This document shows, one piece after another, positions 1 to 7,668 of a stretch of 64,000 nucleotides of DNA. Position numbers and translations under genes: made by a program. Position 1 is the first letter of the stretch; every line of letters starts with the position of its first letter. Under the pieces are notes generated by a model that worked only from the letters and a program-made list of their open reading frames with translations, was not told the DNA's origin and searched no databases. Origin of the DNA: an uncultured Holophagaceae bacterium (GTDB lineage Bacteria; Acidobacteriota; Holophagae; Holophagales; Holophagaceae); the NCBI GenBank assembly GCA_903937385.1, contig CAIZZF010000029.1, positions 1 to 64,000 on the forward strand, written 5' to 3'.

Positions 1-455
1 GCGGCGTGGGCGATGCCCGTGCCCGGCACGGTCTGCTGCACACCCGAGGCCTGCACCAGGGTGGGCGTGATCACGGCCACCGGCGGCGGCGGCAGGATCG
101 TCACCGTGGCGCTGGCGGTGTAGCGCGCATCGTTGTTCCAGAGGGCCACGACCTGGCACTGGCCCTGCGTCGTGGCGGCTGTGAACAGGCCCGCCGGGGT
201 GATGCTGCCGCCCGTGGTTGGCTGCACGGACCAGGTGATCCCGGTGCCCGAGGGCGAGTTGGCGGAGAACTGCAGGGTCTGGCCCGGCGCCACCGAGGCC
301 ACGCTCGGCGTGATGGCCAGCACCAGATTGACGGTGGGCACCTGGGCACCGTCACTGCCGCCGCGGCAGCCCAGGCCGGCCAGCAGCAGAGCGGCGGTAG
401 CGGCGGCCACGAGGAGGCGCGCAGAGAGGCCGAAGCCGGGGATGGTCATCGTCAT
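1..455 (-). CDS. Lipoprotein with Ig-like repeats, cut by window edge
   Basis: The reading frame is open from an ATG at 455 (a second ATG lies at 449) to the left edge, so only the first 151 or so residues are visible. A hydrophobic signal segment (residues 13-28) ends in LLLAGLGC with Cys30, a near-canonical lipobox, so this is probably an outer-membrane or periplasmic lipoprotein. After it comes a bacterial Ig-like (BIG2-type) sandwich: a TPSVASVAPGQTLQFSA stretch, then ITWSVQP, GGSITPAGLFTA and a YTASATVTI strand. Such domains usually occur in large surface or adhesion proteins. A proline run (ILPPPPVAVITP) begins a second unit. The lipobox core is repeated in the lipoprotein at 33249-33662. 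Function is unknown; the fold call is from pattern recognition. Confidence 0.75.
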   Translation of the reverse strand, partial: MTMTIPGFGLSARLLVAAATAALLLAGLGCRGGSDGAQVPTVNLVLAITPSVASVAPGQTLQFSANSPSGTGITWSVQPTTGGSITPAGLFTAATTQGQCQVVALWNNDARYTASATVTILPPPPVAVITPTLVQASGVQQTVPGTGIAHA

Positions 456-813
456 GCCCCTGGAGGCGCCAGGGTGGGCGGGGTCAAAGAGCGCATGGAA
501 TCCTCAGCAGGAAATTCAGGGGACCACCCCGAACAACCCCCTTCGGCCCTTGCCTCAGGAGGTTCCTGATGAAGATATCGTCTAGATTAATTTTTGTTCA
601 AATGTTGTTTTATATAAATTTATGTTATTTTTCACATTATTAAATATAGTTTGCAAATTTGACACAATTTCACACGCCACACCCGCAGCGGAAAGGACAG
701 AGGCGCACATTCGCCGAGCCGGAACCTGGGTTTTGGCCGAACCTCGCCTCGGCCGTCCAAGCCCACCAGCCAGACCCGGAGGAGGCCGCTGGCCAGGGGC
801 GGAAAGCCGGTGG
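456..813. other. Intergenic region with an AT-rich island
   Basis: This 358-base gap lies between the end of the 157-residue minus-strand gene and the start of the lipoprotein. Its middle (about 580-690) is strikingly AT-rich for this genome, with runs such as TTTATATAAATTTATG. It probably holds the promoter of the lipoprotein gene on the minus strand. The 120 bases next to the lipoprotein start are GC-rich leader sequence in which I recognise no riboswitch. Open frames across the gap have low-complexity, arginine- and proline-rich translations and are not credible genes. Confidence 0.5.
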
Positions 814-1287
814 CTAGGCTTCGCTCACGGCCTCGAGGGCAGCCTGGCAGAGGCGGCGGATGCCGGGCAGCAGGTCGGCGTTCTCCAGGCCCTTCTCGCT
901 GAGCCACTGGCCGCCGGGTGGCGGGGGCGGCAGCAGGTCCTCGGGGGCCTTGGTGTGGAGCAGGTGGCTGAGGTAGAGGCGCTGCTGGCCTTCGAGGCCT
1001 TCGAGCCGCAGCAGCCAGGGAGTCGGCAGGCGGCTGGTGCGCTCGTCGAAGACCACGGGCAGCCTCGAGTTGTCCACGAAGCGGAAGGGCATGCCCCAGG
1101 CCGCCTCGATCTGGGCGTTCAGCAAGGCCGTGGGAAGGAAGCCCGGGGACCAGGGGATCTGGGCGGGCATCAGCAGACCACGGTGGGGACTGTGGGGCGA
1201 GGGCACCAGCAGCACAAAGGGCGTCTGCCGGCCATGGACCAGGATCCCTTCGATGAAGGTCGTCAGGTGGACCCGGCCCTCGGCCAC
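814..1287 (-). CDS. Hypothetical protein, 157 aa
   Basis: I do not recognise the family. The start is a GTG at 1287, chosen because AAGGGAGGT sits just upstream at good spacing. The protein has no signal peptide or membrane segment. It begins with a predicted beta-rich part (GRVHLTTFIEGILVHG, PFVLLVPSP) and has a proline run (LLPPPPPGG) at about residues 118-126, followed by a helical C-terminus (GIRRLCQAALEAV). It starts 31 bases after the proS stop on the same strand, so it is probably the last gene of a yqeY-proS operon. It might adopt a Nudix-like or small alpha/beta fold, but no Nudix box is visible. Confidence 0.7.
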   Translation of the reverse strand: MAEGRVHLTTFIEGILVHGRQTPFVLLVPSPHSPHRGLLMPAQIPWSPGFLPTALLNAQIEAAWGMPFRFVDNSRLPVVFDERTSRLPTPWLLRLEGLEGQQRLYLSHLLHTKAPEDLLPPPPPGGQWLSEKGLENADLLPGIRRLCQAALEAVSEA

Positions 1288-1318
1288 TAGGACCTCCCTT
1301 CCAATTGGAGGTGAGCCA

Positions 1319-3157
1319 TCAGCGCCCTCCTGCGGTTTCCAGCTCCAGCAGGAGGCGGTCCCGGGCCACGCAGACTTCGCCCACGGCGGCCTCGGGCTTG
1401 AACTTCACGACGACCTTGGTGCGCCGGTCGCGCAGCTCGATGATGCCGTCCTTCAGGCCCTTGGCGCCGACGGTCAGGCGCAAGGGGATGCCCAGCAGGT
1501 CCGCGTCCTTGAACTTGGCGCCGGGGCTGAGGCCCTCGCGGTCGTCATGCAGCACCTCGAAGCCCGCGTCCTCCAGCTCCTGCTCCACCTGGTTGGCCAC
1601 GCCCGCGACCTCGGGGCTGGCGGGGTCCAGGCAGACGATCTGCACCTGGTAGGGCGCGATGGGCCAGGGCCAGATGATGCCGTCGGCATCGTAGTTCTGC
1701 TCGATGGCCGCGGCCACGGTGCGGGTGATGCCGATGCCGTAGCAGCCCATGACCATGGGGTTCTCCTTGCCCTGCTCGTCGAGGAACGTGCAGGACATGG
1801 CCTTCGAATACTTGATGCCGAGCTTGAAGACCTGCCCCACCTCGATGCCACGGAAGGCCTGGTAGTGCCCCTTGCCGCAGCGGGTGCAGGCGTCGCCTTC
1901 GGCGGCCATGCGCAGGTCCACGAAGGTGCAGCCCGGCAGGTCCCGGGCCGGGTCCAGGCCGAAGTGGTGGTAGTCAGTGCGGTTCGCGCCGCAGGTGAGG
2001 TTGACCGCGCCCTCGAGGCTGCGGTCCACCAGCAGGCGGACACCCGCCAGCCCCACGGGACCCATGAAGCCGGTCTTCGCGCCGGTGAGGGCCTCGGCCT
2101 CATCCAGGGGCAGCAGCTCAAGCTCCGCGGCGGCCACGAAGTTCTTGACCTTCACGGGATTGACCTCGTGGTCGCCCCGCAGCACGGCGCCCACCAGCTT
2201 CGCGGCGCCATTGGGGTAGGTCACGCGGTAGAGGAAGAACTTGCTGGTCTGCGCGAGCGGCATCCCGTCATGCTCCCCATCCTTCATCCCCGCCGCCTGC
2301 TCCACCTGGCCAACGACGCCAGGAGTACAGAAGTGATCTTTTTGAAGCTCTTTGCTATCTCCGAAATTGCCGACAGGCAATTTCGGAGCCTCGGTCTTCT
2401 CGATGTTGCTGGTGTAGTCACACCCGTCGCAGCTGAGGATGGCGTCCTCGCCGCTGCCCGCCAGCACGTGGAACTCGTGGGTGAAGCTGCCGCCAATGGC
2501 GCCGCTGTCCGCCTCGACGGGCCGGAACTTCACGCCCAGGCGGCCGAAGATGCGCTTGTAGGCGTTGAACATGGCCCAGTATTCACGGTCGGCGCAGGCG
2601 TCATCCACGTGGAAGGAGTAGCCGTCCTTCATCGTGAACTCGCGGCCCCGCATCAGGCCGAAGCGGGGGCGCCGCTCGTCCCGGAACTTGGTCTGGATCT
2701 GGAACAGGTTCATGGGCAGCTGCTTGTAGCTGCGCACGTTCCTGCGGACGATGTCGGTGATCACTTCCTCGTGGGTGGGGCCGAGGCAGAAGTTGAAGAA
2801 GTCGCGCTCGTCCGGCTGCTCGCCCCGCGCGCGGCGCTCGGCCAGCTCGGCCTTGGCCTTGCGGTCGCAGAAGCGCAGCAGCTCATCGCCGTAGAACTTC
2901 CAGCGCCCGCTCTCCTGCCACAGCTCCGCGGGCAGCACGGCAGGCATGAGCAGCTCCTGGCAGCCGTCCTTGGCCAGCTCCTCGCGGACGATCTCCTCGA
3001 ACTTCCGGATGCTGCGGAAGGCCAGAGGCAGGTAGCTGTAGATGCCGGCGGCCACCTTCTGGATCATGCCGGCCCGCATCATGAGCTGTTGGCTCACCAC
3101 ATCGGCATCGCGCGGCGTCTCGCGGAGGGTCTGGATCAGGAGCTTGGACTGCTTCAT
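1319..3157 (-). CDS. proS: Prolyl-tRNA synthetase
   Basis: Class II aminoacyl-tRNA synthetase that charges tRNA-Pro with proline in the cytoplasm. The 612-residue protein is a bacterial-type ProRS, longer than the usual 570 or so. Motif 1 lies around residues 35-60. Motif 2 is at 158-178 (FRDERRPRFGLMRGREF). Motif 3 includes CYGIGITRT. The YbaK-like editing domain between motifs 2 and 3 clears mischarged Ala-tRNA-Pro (VGAVLRGDHEVNPVK). Residues 256-280, at the start of the editing insertion, are encoded by AT-rich DNA holding a perfect palindrome (2359-2388), which looks like an in-frame insertion. The gene follows yqeY by 40 bases on the same strand. The ATG at 3157 matches the family start. 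Confidence 0.97.
   Translation of the reverse strand: MKQSKLLIQTLRETPRDADVVSQQLMMRAGMIQKVAAGIYSYLPLAFRSIRKFEEIVREELAKDGCQELLMPAVLPAELWQESGRWKFYGDELLRFCDRKAKAELAERRARGEQPDERDFFNFCLGPTHEEVITDIVRRNVRSYKQLPMNLFQIQTKFRDERRPRFGLMRGREFTMKDGYSFHVDDACADREYWAMFNAYKRIFGRLGVKFRPVEADSGAIGGSFTHEFHVLAGSGEDAILSCDGCDYTSNIEKTEAPKLPVGNFGDSKELQKDHFCTPGVVGQVEQAAGMKDGEHDGMPLAQTSKFFLYRVTYPNGAAKLVGAVLRGDHEVNPVKVKNFVAAAELELLPLDEAEALTGAKTGFMGPVGLAGVRLLVDRSLEGAVNLTCGANRTDYHHFGLDPARDLPGCTFVDLRMAAEGDACTRCGKGHYQAFRGIEVGQVFKLGIKYSKAMSCTFLDEQGKENPMVMGCYGIGITRTVAAAIEQNYDADGIIWPWPIAPYQVQIVCLDPASPEVAGVANQVEQELEDAGFEVLHDDREGLSPGAKFKDADLLGIPLRLTVGAKGLKDGIIELRDRRTKVVVKFKPEAAVGEVCVARDRLLLELETAGGR
2359..2388. repeat. Perfect palindrome inside proS
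   Basis: CTCCGAAATTGCC and GGCAATTTCGGAG form a 13-base perfect inverted repeat around a 4-base loop, wholly inside proS. The DNA from about 2310 to 2390 is clearly richer in A+T than the rest of the gene and encodes residues 256-280 in frame. No other copy is visible in the window. Confidence 0.8.
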
Positions 3158-3197
3158 GGGGGCCTCGAACCTTCAAGTCTAGCCCAGGAGGCCGGAA

Positions 3198-3647
3198 TCA
3201 GCCGAGCAGGCTCTGCACCAGCCCGCTCGCGAGCTTGCCGTCGTAGGCGCCGCCATGGGCCGCCTGGAGGGACTTCATCACCAGCCCCAGGTCCTTCTTC
3301 GTGGCAGCCCCAGTCTGGGCGATAGCGGCCTTCACCGCGGCCTCCAGCTCGGCGCCCTCCAGCATCGCCGGCAGGTAAGGCTTCAGGTATTCAAGCTCCG
3401 CCCGCTCCTGGTTGGCCCGCTCGATCTGGCCCACCTTCTCGAACTGGGAGACGCTGTCCTCCCGGGACTTCACCAGGCGCTTGATCACCGCCAGCCCATC
3501 GGCTTCCGTCAGGGTCCCCTGCGGTCCCAGGCCCTTGGCCACGGCCTCGTTCTTGTAGGCGGCCAGGGCCATGCGTAGCACTCCGGTCCGGGCAGCATCC
3601 CGGGCCAGCATCGAGGTCTTAAGTTCAGATTGCAGACGATTGAGCAT
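3198..3647 (-). CDS. yqeY: GatB/YqeY domain protein
   Basis: A 149-residue YqeY-family protein that resembles the C-terminal tRNA-binding tail domain of GatB. Family features visible are the N-terminal helix LQSELKTSMLARDAARTGVLRM, split here by LRMALAAYKNEAV, the KRLVKSREDSVSQFEKVG segment, the LEYLKPYLPAML motif, and a C-terminal GAATKKDLGLVMKSL helix. The role is not firmly known in bacteria, although the family is associated with tRNA-dependent amidation or tRNA binding. The position directly upstream of proS, 40 bases away on the same strand, fits a translation operon. The start ATG at 3647 gives full family length. Confidence 0.92.
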   Translation of the reverse strand: MLNRLQSELKTSMLARDAARTGVLRMALAAYKNEAVAKGLGPQGTLTEADGLAVIKRLVKSREDSVSQFEKVGQIERANQERAELEYLKPYLPAMLEGAELEAAVKAAIAQTGAATKKDLGLVMKSLQAAHGGAYDGKLASGLVQSLLG

Positions 3648-3766
3648 GGAATTCTCCGATCAGAACCCCTCATGGTGACCTTTAAGTCGTGCTTCCTCAA
3701 TGCTAAAAATCATGATCCGGGAGATTCCGACCGAAACAGGTTCGAACCAAACTGCCCGGGGCCCCC

Positions 3767-4228
3767 ATGAACGTCGCCTTTATCAACCCCTTCATCGAGG
3801 CCACCCTCCGCAGCCTGGAGATGATGGCGGGCATTGAAGCCGAGCGGTCCGGTCTGGCCGTGAAGGAAGACCTGATCACCACCTTCGACCTGTCAGCCAT
3901 CATCGGCATCACCGGCGACACCTCCGGCTCCATCATCCTGAGCTTCCCCGTGGGTCTGGCCTGCCGCATCGCCAGCAACATGCTCATGGAAGAGATCACC
4001 GAGCTGAACCAGAGCGTCGAAGACGCCATCGGCGAGATCGGAAACATCGTGGTGGGTGATGCCCGCCGTCTGCTCATCCAGGACGGGTTCAGCCTCTCCA
4101 TCACCGTCCCCACGGTGGTGGTGGGTGAGGGCTACCGCATCAGCCGAACGGGTGATATCCCCTGCATCGCCATCCCATTCACCACCAAGTTCGGCGAGTT
4201 CGAAGTGAACGTGGGCCTGAAGACCTAG
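3767..4228 (+). CDS. cheX: CheX-like chemotaxis phosphatase
   Basis: A 153-residue protein of the CheC/CheX/FliY phosphatase superfamily, which dephosphorylates CheY-P. The signature E-x2-N is present as Glu90 and Asn93 in DAIGEIGNIVVGDAR, with the usual preceding membrane-like core (IIGITGDTSGSIILSFP) and a C-terminal beta portion. One signature motif is present, as in CheX, rather than the two of CheC. No other chemotaxis gene lies nearby, so its partner response regulator is unknown. It is transcribed towards the ferredoxin gene, and a strong bidirectional hairpin at 4341-4380 separates the two. The ATG at 3767 follows an upstream gap of about 120 bases. Confidence 0.88.
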   Translation: MNVAFINPFIEATLRSLEMMAGIEAERSGLAVKEDLITTFDLSAIIGITGDTSGSIILSFPVGLACRIASNMLMEEITELNQSVEDAIGEIGNIVVGDARRLLIQDGFSLSITVPTVVVGEGYRISRTGDIPCIAIPFTTKFGEFEVNVGLKT

Positions 4229-4241
4229 GGCTTTGCTGAAA

Positions 4242-4272
4242 GCTATCGGCTGTCGGCTGTCAGCTATCGGCT
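4242..4272. repeat. GCTRTCR heptad tandem array, copy 1
   Basis: Four consecutive 7-base units (GCTATCG, GCTGTCG, GCTGTCA, GCTATCG) followed by GCT lie just after the cheX stop codon. The same heptad recurs at 17966-18136. I see no open frame or known motif here. Confidence 0.8.
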
Positions 4273-4340
4273 TGAAGCAATTTTCGGATAGGCGGTTGGT
4301 TCCAGCCTCGGACTTTCGGAGCCGAGCCTGCCACTCCAAA

Positions 4341-4380
4341 CGCAAAGGACGGGGCACCCAAGGGTGCCCCGTCCTTTGCG
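4341..4380. terminator. Bidirectional hairpin between cheX and ferredoxin
   Basis: CGCAAAGGACGGGGCACCC and its exact 19-base reverse complement are separated by AA. The hairpin lies between the 3' ends of two convergent genes. T-tracts on both sides are poor, so it is a probable rather than certain rho-independent terminator. Confidence 0.75.
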
Positions 4381-4396
4381 AAAGGTCTGAGTGGGC

Positions 4397-4651
4397 TCAG
4401 GCCTTGTCGAACTTGATCACTTCCACGGGGCAGCTGGCGGCGGCGGCCTCGATGGCGGCCTCCAGGTCCGTGCCGTAGCTGCCGGACAGGGCGCTCTGCT
4501 CGTCGCGGTTCTCGGAGTCCACGCCGTCCTCGCGCACGGAGCCGTTGACGTTGCAGCTGCTGTCGGTGACGTGGAACACGTCGGGGCACTCGGCCTCGCA
4601 GGCGTTGCACACGATGCAGCCTTCTTCGATCCAGACTTTGGTGATGGCCAT
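4397..4651 (-). CDS. 4Fe-4S ferredoxin
   Basis: An 84-residue ferredoxin. Cluster ligands are visible in CIVCNACEAECP (Cys12, Cys15, Cys18, plus Cys22), with a further cysteine in the C-terminal SCPVEVI motif. The arrangement C-x2-C-x2-C with a distant CP is that of single [4Fe-4S] ferredoxins. An acidic insert of about 30 residues (SVREDGVDSENRDEQSALS) lies between the halves. It is a small soluble electron carrier and a candidate partner for the Kor oxidoreductase at 25-28 kb (inference). The ATG at 4651 has AGGAG upstream at normal spacing. Confidence 0.93.
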   Translation of the reverse strand: MAITKVWIEEGCIVCNACEAECPDVFHVTDSSCNVNGSVREDGVDSENRDEQSALSGSYGTDLEAAIEAAAASCPVEVIKFDKA

Positions 4652-4784
4652 GATGGTCTCCTAGAGATGCATGGGGGGCCCTGCTTCGGGCGGATTCTCT
4701 AAGCTAGCATCGCCCCCCGTCCGGACCAAGCATCGCCTCGCCTCCCCGGCCGTGGGAGACTGGAGTTGTGACGGAGGTCCGCCC

Positions 4785-5699
4785 ATGAGCCTGCAGGAAA
4801 CGGGAATCCTGGCCCGGATCAGGACCAGGCTGCCCGGCGGCGGCAGCCTCCTGGACGACTGCGGGGCCCTGCCCCCGCCCCCGCCCGGGCAGACCCTGCT
4901 GGTCACCACGGACCTCATGGAGTCCGGTCAGCATTTCCGGCTCGACTGGCACCCCGCGGACCTGCTGGCCCGGAAACTGCTCGCGGTGAACCTCTCGGAC
5001 CTCGACGCCTCCGGCGCCCGCCCCTTCGGCTACACCCTCACCCTGGCCCTGGGGCCGGAGCTCACCGAGGCCTGGCTTGACACCTTCCTGGAAGGCCTGG
5101 CCGAGGCCAGCCGGGAAGCCGCTGTCCAGGTTTTAGGCGGAGACACCGTGGGTCGTCCCTCGGGCCTGGGCCTGGGCCTCACGGCCTTCGGCTTCGCGAC
5201 CCGGTGGCTGCGGCGCGACGGCCTCCAGGCCGGTGACCGCCTGTACGTGGACCAGCGGCCCGGCGCCAGCCTGCGGGGCCTGCGCAAGCTGCAGGCGGGC
5301 CAGCGCTGGGATCCGGCACAGCCCGACCCGGACCTGGCGGCCCACCTGGCTCCCCGGCCGCATCTGGGCCTCGGGCTCCAGCTGGCCGCCTTGCCCGAGG
5401 TGCACGCCTGCCTCGACCTCTCCGATGGGCTCAGCCGGGACCTCCGGAACCTGGCCGAGGCCTCGGGCCTCAGCATCCTGGTGGCAGGCGACCTGGATGA
5501 GGACGCCCTGCGCGGCGGGGAGGACTACGCCCGCTGCTTCGGCAGCTCCCTGCCCCAGGCGGACCTGGAGCAGCGGCTGGGGATGGCCCTGGTGGCCGTG
5601 GGCTCAGCCCTGCCCCGCGGGGAAGCGCCGCTGCTGGCCTATGATGGAGGTTTGCTCCGGCCCCTGCCGGACCTCAGCTTCGATCACTTCCACCCATGA
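4785..5699 (+). CDS. thiL: Thiamine-monophosphate kinase
   Basis: ThiL phosphorylates thiamine monophosphate to thiamine diphosphate with ATP, the last step of TPP synthesis. The 304-residue protein shows the family motifs in order: LLDDCGAL (Mg/ATP), TTDLMESGQHF, LLAVNLSDLDASGA, LGGDTVG, LDLSDGLSRDL and RGGEDYARCF. The start at 4785 is preferred to an upstream in-frame ATG because GGAGGT sits 6 bases before it and the protein then begins near the first motif. The stop overlaps the next gene by ATGA, so it heads a thiL-DUF2062-ybaB-recR run. I see no TPP riboswitch upstream. TPP is also the cofactor of KorB in this window. Confidence 0.95.
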   Translation: MSLQETGILARIRTRLPGGGSLLDDCGALPPPPPGQTLLVTTDLMESGQHFRLDWHPADLLARKLLAVNLSDLDASGARPFGYTLTLALGPELTEAWLDTFLEGLAEASREAAVQVLGGDTVGRPSGLGLGLTAFGFATRWLRRDGLQAGDRLYVDQRPGASLRGLRKLQAGQRWDPAQPDPDLAAHLAPRPHLGLGLQLAALPEVHACLDLSDGLSRDLRNLAEASGLSILVAGDLDEDALRGGEDYARCFGSSLPQADLEQRLGMALVAVGSALPRGEAPLLAYDGGLLRPLPDLSFDHFHP

Positions 5700-6268
5700 C
5701 GACCCCCCTCGAGAATCCCAGCCCCGCGGTGCCAGCTCCCTCGGGGCTCTGGGGACGCCTGAAGGCCCACATCCTGCACCCGGAGCTGAGCCCCGAGCAG
5801 GTGGCCTGGAGCTTCGCCCTGGGCCTTTCCATCGCCTGGAACCCCCTGCTGGGGCTGCACACGGCTCTGATGTTCGCGTTCTGCCTCATCTTCCGGCGCC
5901 TGCACCGGCCCCTCCTGATCATGGCCATGCTGGTCAACAACCCCTGGACCCTGGTCCCCATGGCCACCGCCAGCGTCTGGATCGGCAACCTGGTGCGGGG
6001 GCGCTTTGACAGCGGCAACCTGGCCCGGATCGAGTGGCACCAGATCGGCTGGCGCAGCTTCGTCACGTGGTCAGGCTTCGAGGCCATGACCACCATGCTC
6101 AGGCCCGTCCTGAAGTCCTACCTGATCGGCGGAACCCTGTGCACCCTTCTGGCCCTGCCTGTCGGATACTTCTTCATGCTGTGGCTGGCGAGGCGCCTGC
6201 GACGCATCCACTGGCCGCACCTCCACCACCCCCTCCCGCACCCCCACGACCCCCCTTCCGGAGACTGA
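5696..6268 (+). CDS. DUF2062 membrane protein
   Basis: A 190-residue integral membrane protein of the DUF2062 (COG3216) family. The diagnostic stretch SPEQVAWSFALGLSIAWNP, followed by LGLHTAL, is at residues 32-57. Three or so hydrophobic helices follow (about residues 60-85, 90-105 and 140-165). The tail is histidine- and proline-rich (HWPHLHHPLPHPHDPP). The family function is unproven, although members often sit near lipid or glycan genes. The start codon overlaps the thiL stop in an ATGA, indicating translational coupling, and ybaB follows 4 bases after the stop. Confidence 0.88.
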   Translation: MTTPLENPSPAVPAPSGLWGRLKAHILHPELSPEQVAWSFALGLSIAWNPLLGLHTALMFAFCLIFRRLHRPLLIMAMLVNNPWTLVPMATASVWIGNLVRGRFDSGNLARIEWHQIGWRSFVTWSGFEAMTTMLRPVLKSYLIGGTLCTLLALPVGYFFMLWLARRLRRIHWPHLHHPLPHPHDPPSGD

Positions 6269-6272
6269 TGCC

Positions 6273-6575
6273 ATGGACATGCGCTTCCTCATGAAACAGG
6301 CCCAGCAGATGCAGGCGAAGCTCGCCGAGGCCCAGGCCAACCTGCGCGTGGAGGGCACCGCCGGCGGTGAATTGGTCAAGGTCACCCTGAACGGCTCCAA
6401 GGAGCTGATGGGGGTCTCCATCGCCAAGGACGCCATGGACCCGGAGGATCCCTCCATGCTGGAGGACCTGCTGCTGGCGGCCTTCCGCGATGCAGGGACC
6501 AAGGTGGACGAGACCATGAAGAAGCAGATGGGCGGCATGGGCGCCGGCCTCAACCTGCCGGGCCTGGGGCTCTAG
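6273..6575 (+). CDS. ybaB: YbaB/EbfC nucleoid-associated protein
   Basis: A 100-residue YbaB/EbfC family DNA-binding protein. The N-terminal coiled-coil helix MKQAQQMQAKLAEAQANL, the central GTAGGELVKVTLNGSKEL strand region and the methionine- and glycine-rich tail (KKQMGGMGAGLNLPG) are typical. It binds DNA as a dimer. ybaB is commonly adjacent to recR, as it is here with recR starting 23 bases downstream. That supports membership of a recombination/DNA-maintenance unit within the larger operon. Confidence 0.95.
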   Translation: MDMRFLMKQAQQMQAKLAEAQANLRVEGTAGGELVKVTLNGSKELMGVSIAKDAMDPEDPSMLEDLLLAAFRDAGTKVDETMKKQMGGMGAGLNLPGLGL

Positions 6576-6598
6576 GTGACTGCGCAGGAGCACTCCGC

Positions 6599-7195
6599 AT
6601 GAGGCTGCCGCCGCCCCTGGAGGCCGTGGTGGAGAGCCTCCAGAAGCTGCCGGGGGTGGGCTCGAAGTCTGCCCAGCGCATGGCCCTGCACCTGCTCAAG
6701 GAGGGGCCCGAGGCCATGGCCCACATGGCGCACCTGCTGCAGCAGGCCGCCGAGAAGGTGGGCTTCTGCCAGGTCTGCGGCGCCTTCACAGACCAGCCGA
6801 TCTGCCCCATCTGCCAGGATCCCCGCCGGGATCCCGTCAGCCTCGTCATCGTGGCCGAGGCCTCCAACGTGCTCAGCTTCGAGCGCAGCGGCCACTTCCG
6901 GGGCCGCTATCACGTGCTGGGCGGGCTCATCTCGCCCCTGCGCGGCGTAGGCCCTGACCAGCTCCGCATCCGCGAGCTGCTCAAGCGCCTGGAGGACGGC
7001 GCCATCAAGGAAGTGATCCTGGCCACCAACCCCACCGTGGACGGTGAGGCCACCGCCAGCTGGCTGGCCCGCATGCTGGAGCCCATCGGCCTGCGCGTCA
7101 CCCGCATCGGCCTGGGCCTGCCCATCGGCAGCGACCTCGAATACGCCGACGAGCTCACCCTCGACCGCGCCATGGAAGGCCGCCGGCTGGTCTGA
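6599..7195 (+). CDS. recR: Recombination mediator RecR
   Basis: RecR works with RecO and RecF to load RecA on gapped DNA. The 198-residue protein shows the N-terminal helix-hairpin-helix (LQKLPGVGSKSAQRMALHLL), the zinc finger CQVCGAFTDQPICPIC at about residues 57-72, the TOPRIM domain (VIVAEASNVLSFE to EVILATNPTVDGEATA) and the C-terminal Walker B-like YADELTLDRAM segment. Length is normal for the family. It is the last gene of the thiL-DUF2062-ybaB-recR run and is followed by a repeat hairpin with a T-tract. Confidence 0.97.
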   Translation: MRLPPPLEAVVESLQKLPGVGSKSAQRMALHLLKEGPEAMAHMAHLLQQAAEKVGFCQVCGAFTDQPICPICQDPRRDPVSLVIVAEASNVLSFERSGHFRGRYHVLGGLISPLRGVGPDQLRIRELLKRLEDGAIKEVILATNPTVDGEATASWLARMLEPIGLRVTRIGLGLPIGSDLEYADELTLDRAMEGRRLV

Positions 7196-7216
7196 GGGCG
7201 GGGTGAGAGCAGAAAC

Positions 7217-7312
7217 AACTCTCGCGGAGGGGCGCAGAGATTGCGGGGGTTGCAGAGAAAAGGATCCTTCCTCTGCGAACCTCTGCTTTCTCGTCTTTTC
7301 TCTGCGAGAGTT
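7217..7312. repeat. CTCTGCG-type hairpin repeat, copy 1
   Basis: The outer arms AACTCTCGC (7217-7225) and GCGAGAGTT (7304-7312) are exact reverse complements, and inner GCAGAG/CTCTGC words repeat between them. Seven T residues follow on the plus strand, so the element could end recR transcription. Related sequence occurs at 19262, 28699 and 33043. Confidence 0.75.
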
Positions 7313-7329
7313 TTTTTATAGCCCGTTCC

Positions 7330-7611
7330 TCAGTACCGCACGCTGACGTCGCCGTTGGCCCAGGTCTGGCAGGCAAGGCGCTGGTCGGGGGTGGCGCGGA
7401 GGGCTTGCAGGACGCGGGCTTCGGCGGCGCCCTTTTCACTGAGGTGCTCGGCGCCTTCGACCACGGTGACCAGACAGGTGCCGCAGCGGGCGTGGCCGCC
7501 GCAGCGGTGGTTGAGTTGCACACCAGCACTGGCGCTGGCGGCCAGCAGGGCGGTCTCCCGCTCGCATTCGGCAGTGCCGGGGGTCTTGCCTTCAAAGCGG
7601 ACGCTGATCAT
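7330..7611 (-). CDS. 2Fe-2S ferredoxin
   Basis: A 93-residue plant/adrenodoxin-type [2Fe-2S] ferredoxin. The ligand loop RCGGHARCGTC gives C-x5-C-x2-C, and the fourth cysteine is in RLACQTW near residue 82. The fold pattern (beta strand, LLAASASAGVQLNHRCGG, TCLVTVVEGAEHLSE) matches the family. Its redox partner is not identifiable here. It is monocistronic: recR ends convergently upstream of it in coordinates and the photolyase gene lies behind. The ATG at 7611 gives the usual short N-terminal strand MISVRFEG. Confidence 0.92.
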   Translation of the reverse strand: MISVRFEGKTPGTAECERETALLAASASAGVQLNHRCGGHARCGTCLVTVVEGAEHLSEKGAAEARVLQALRATPDQRLACQTWANGDVSVRY

Positions 7612-7668
7612 GAACTACCTGTAAGTCATAAAAGCAGAAGGGACAGGAACTTCCGATCTCCAACTGTA

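Noticed and set aside
632-907. A 91-codon minus-strand open frame near the AT-rich island
   Set aside because: It overlaps the end of the 157-residue gene, is Arg/Pro-rich in its GC-rich part and shows no ribosome-binding site.
1037-3325. A 762-codon plus-strand open frame across proS
   Set aside because: It is antisense to a certain proS, has Ala/Gly/His/Leu-rich low-complexity translation and arises from GC-rich codon use on the other strand.
4652-4784. TPP riboswitch upstream of thiL
   Set aside because: No CTGAGA or other conserved THI-box pairing is visible in the short leader.
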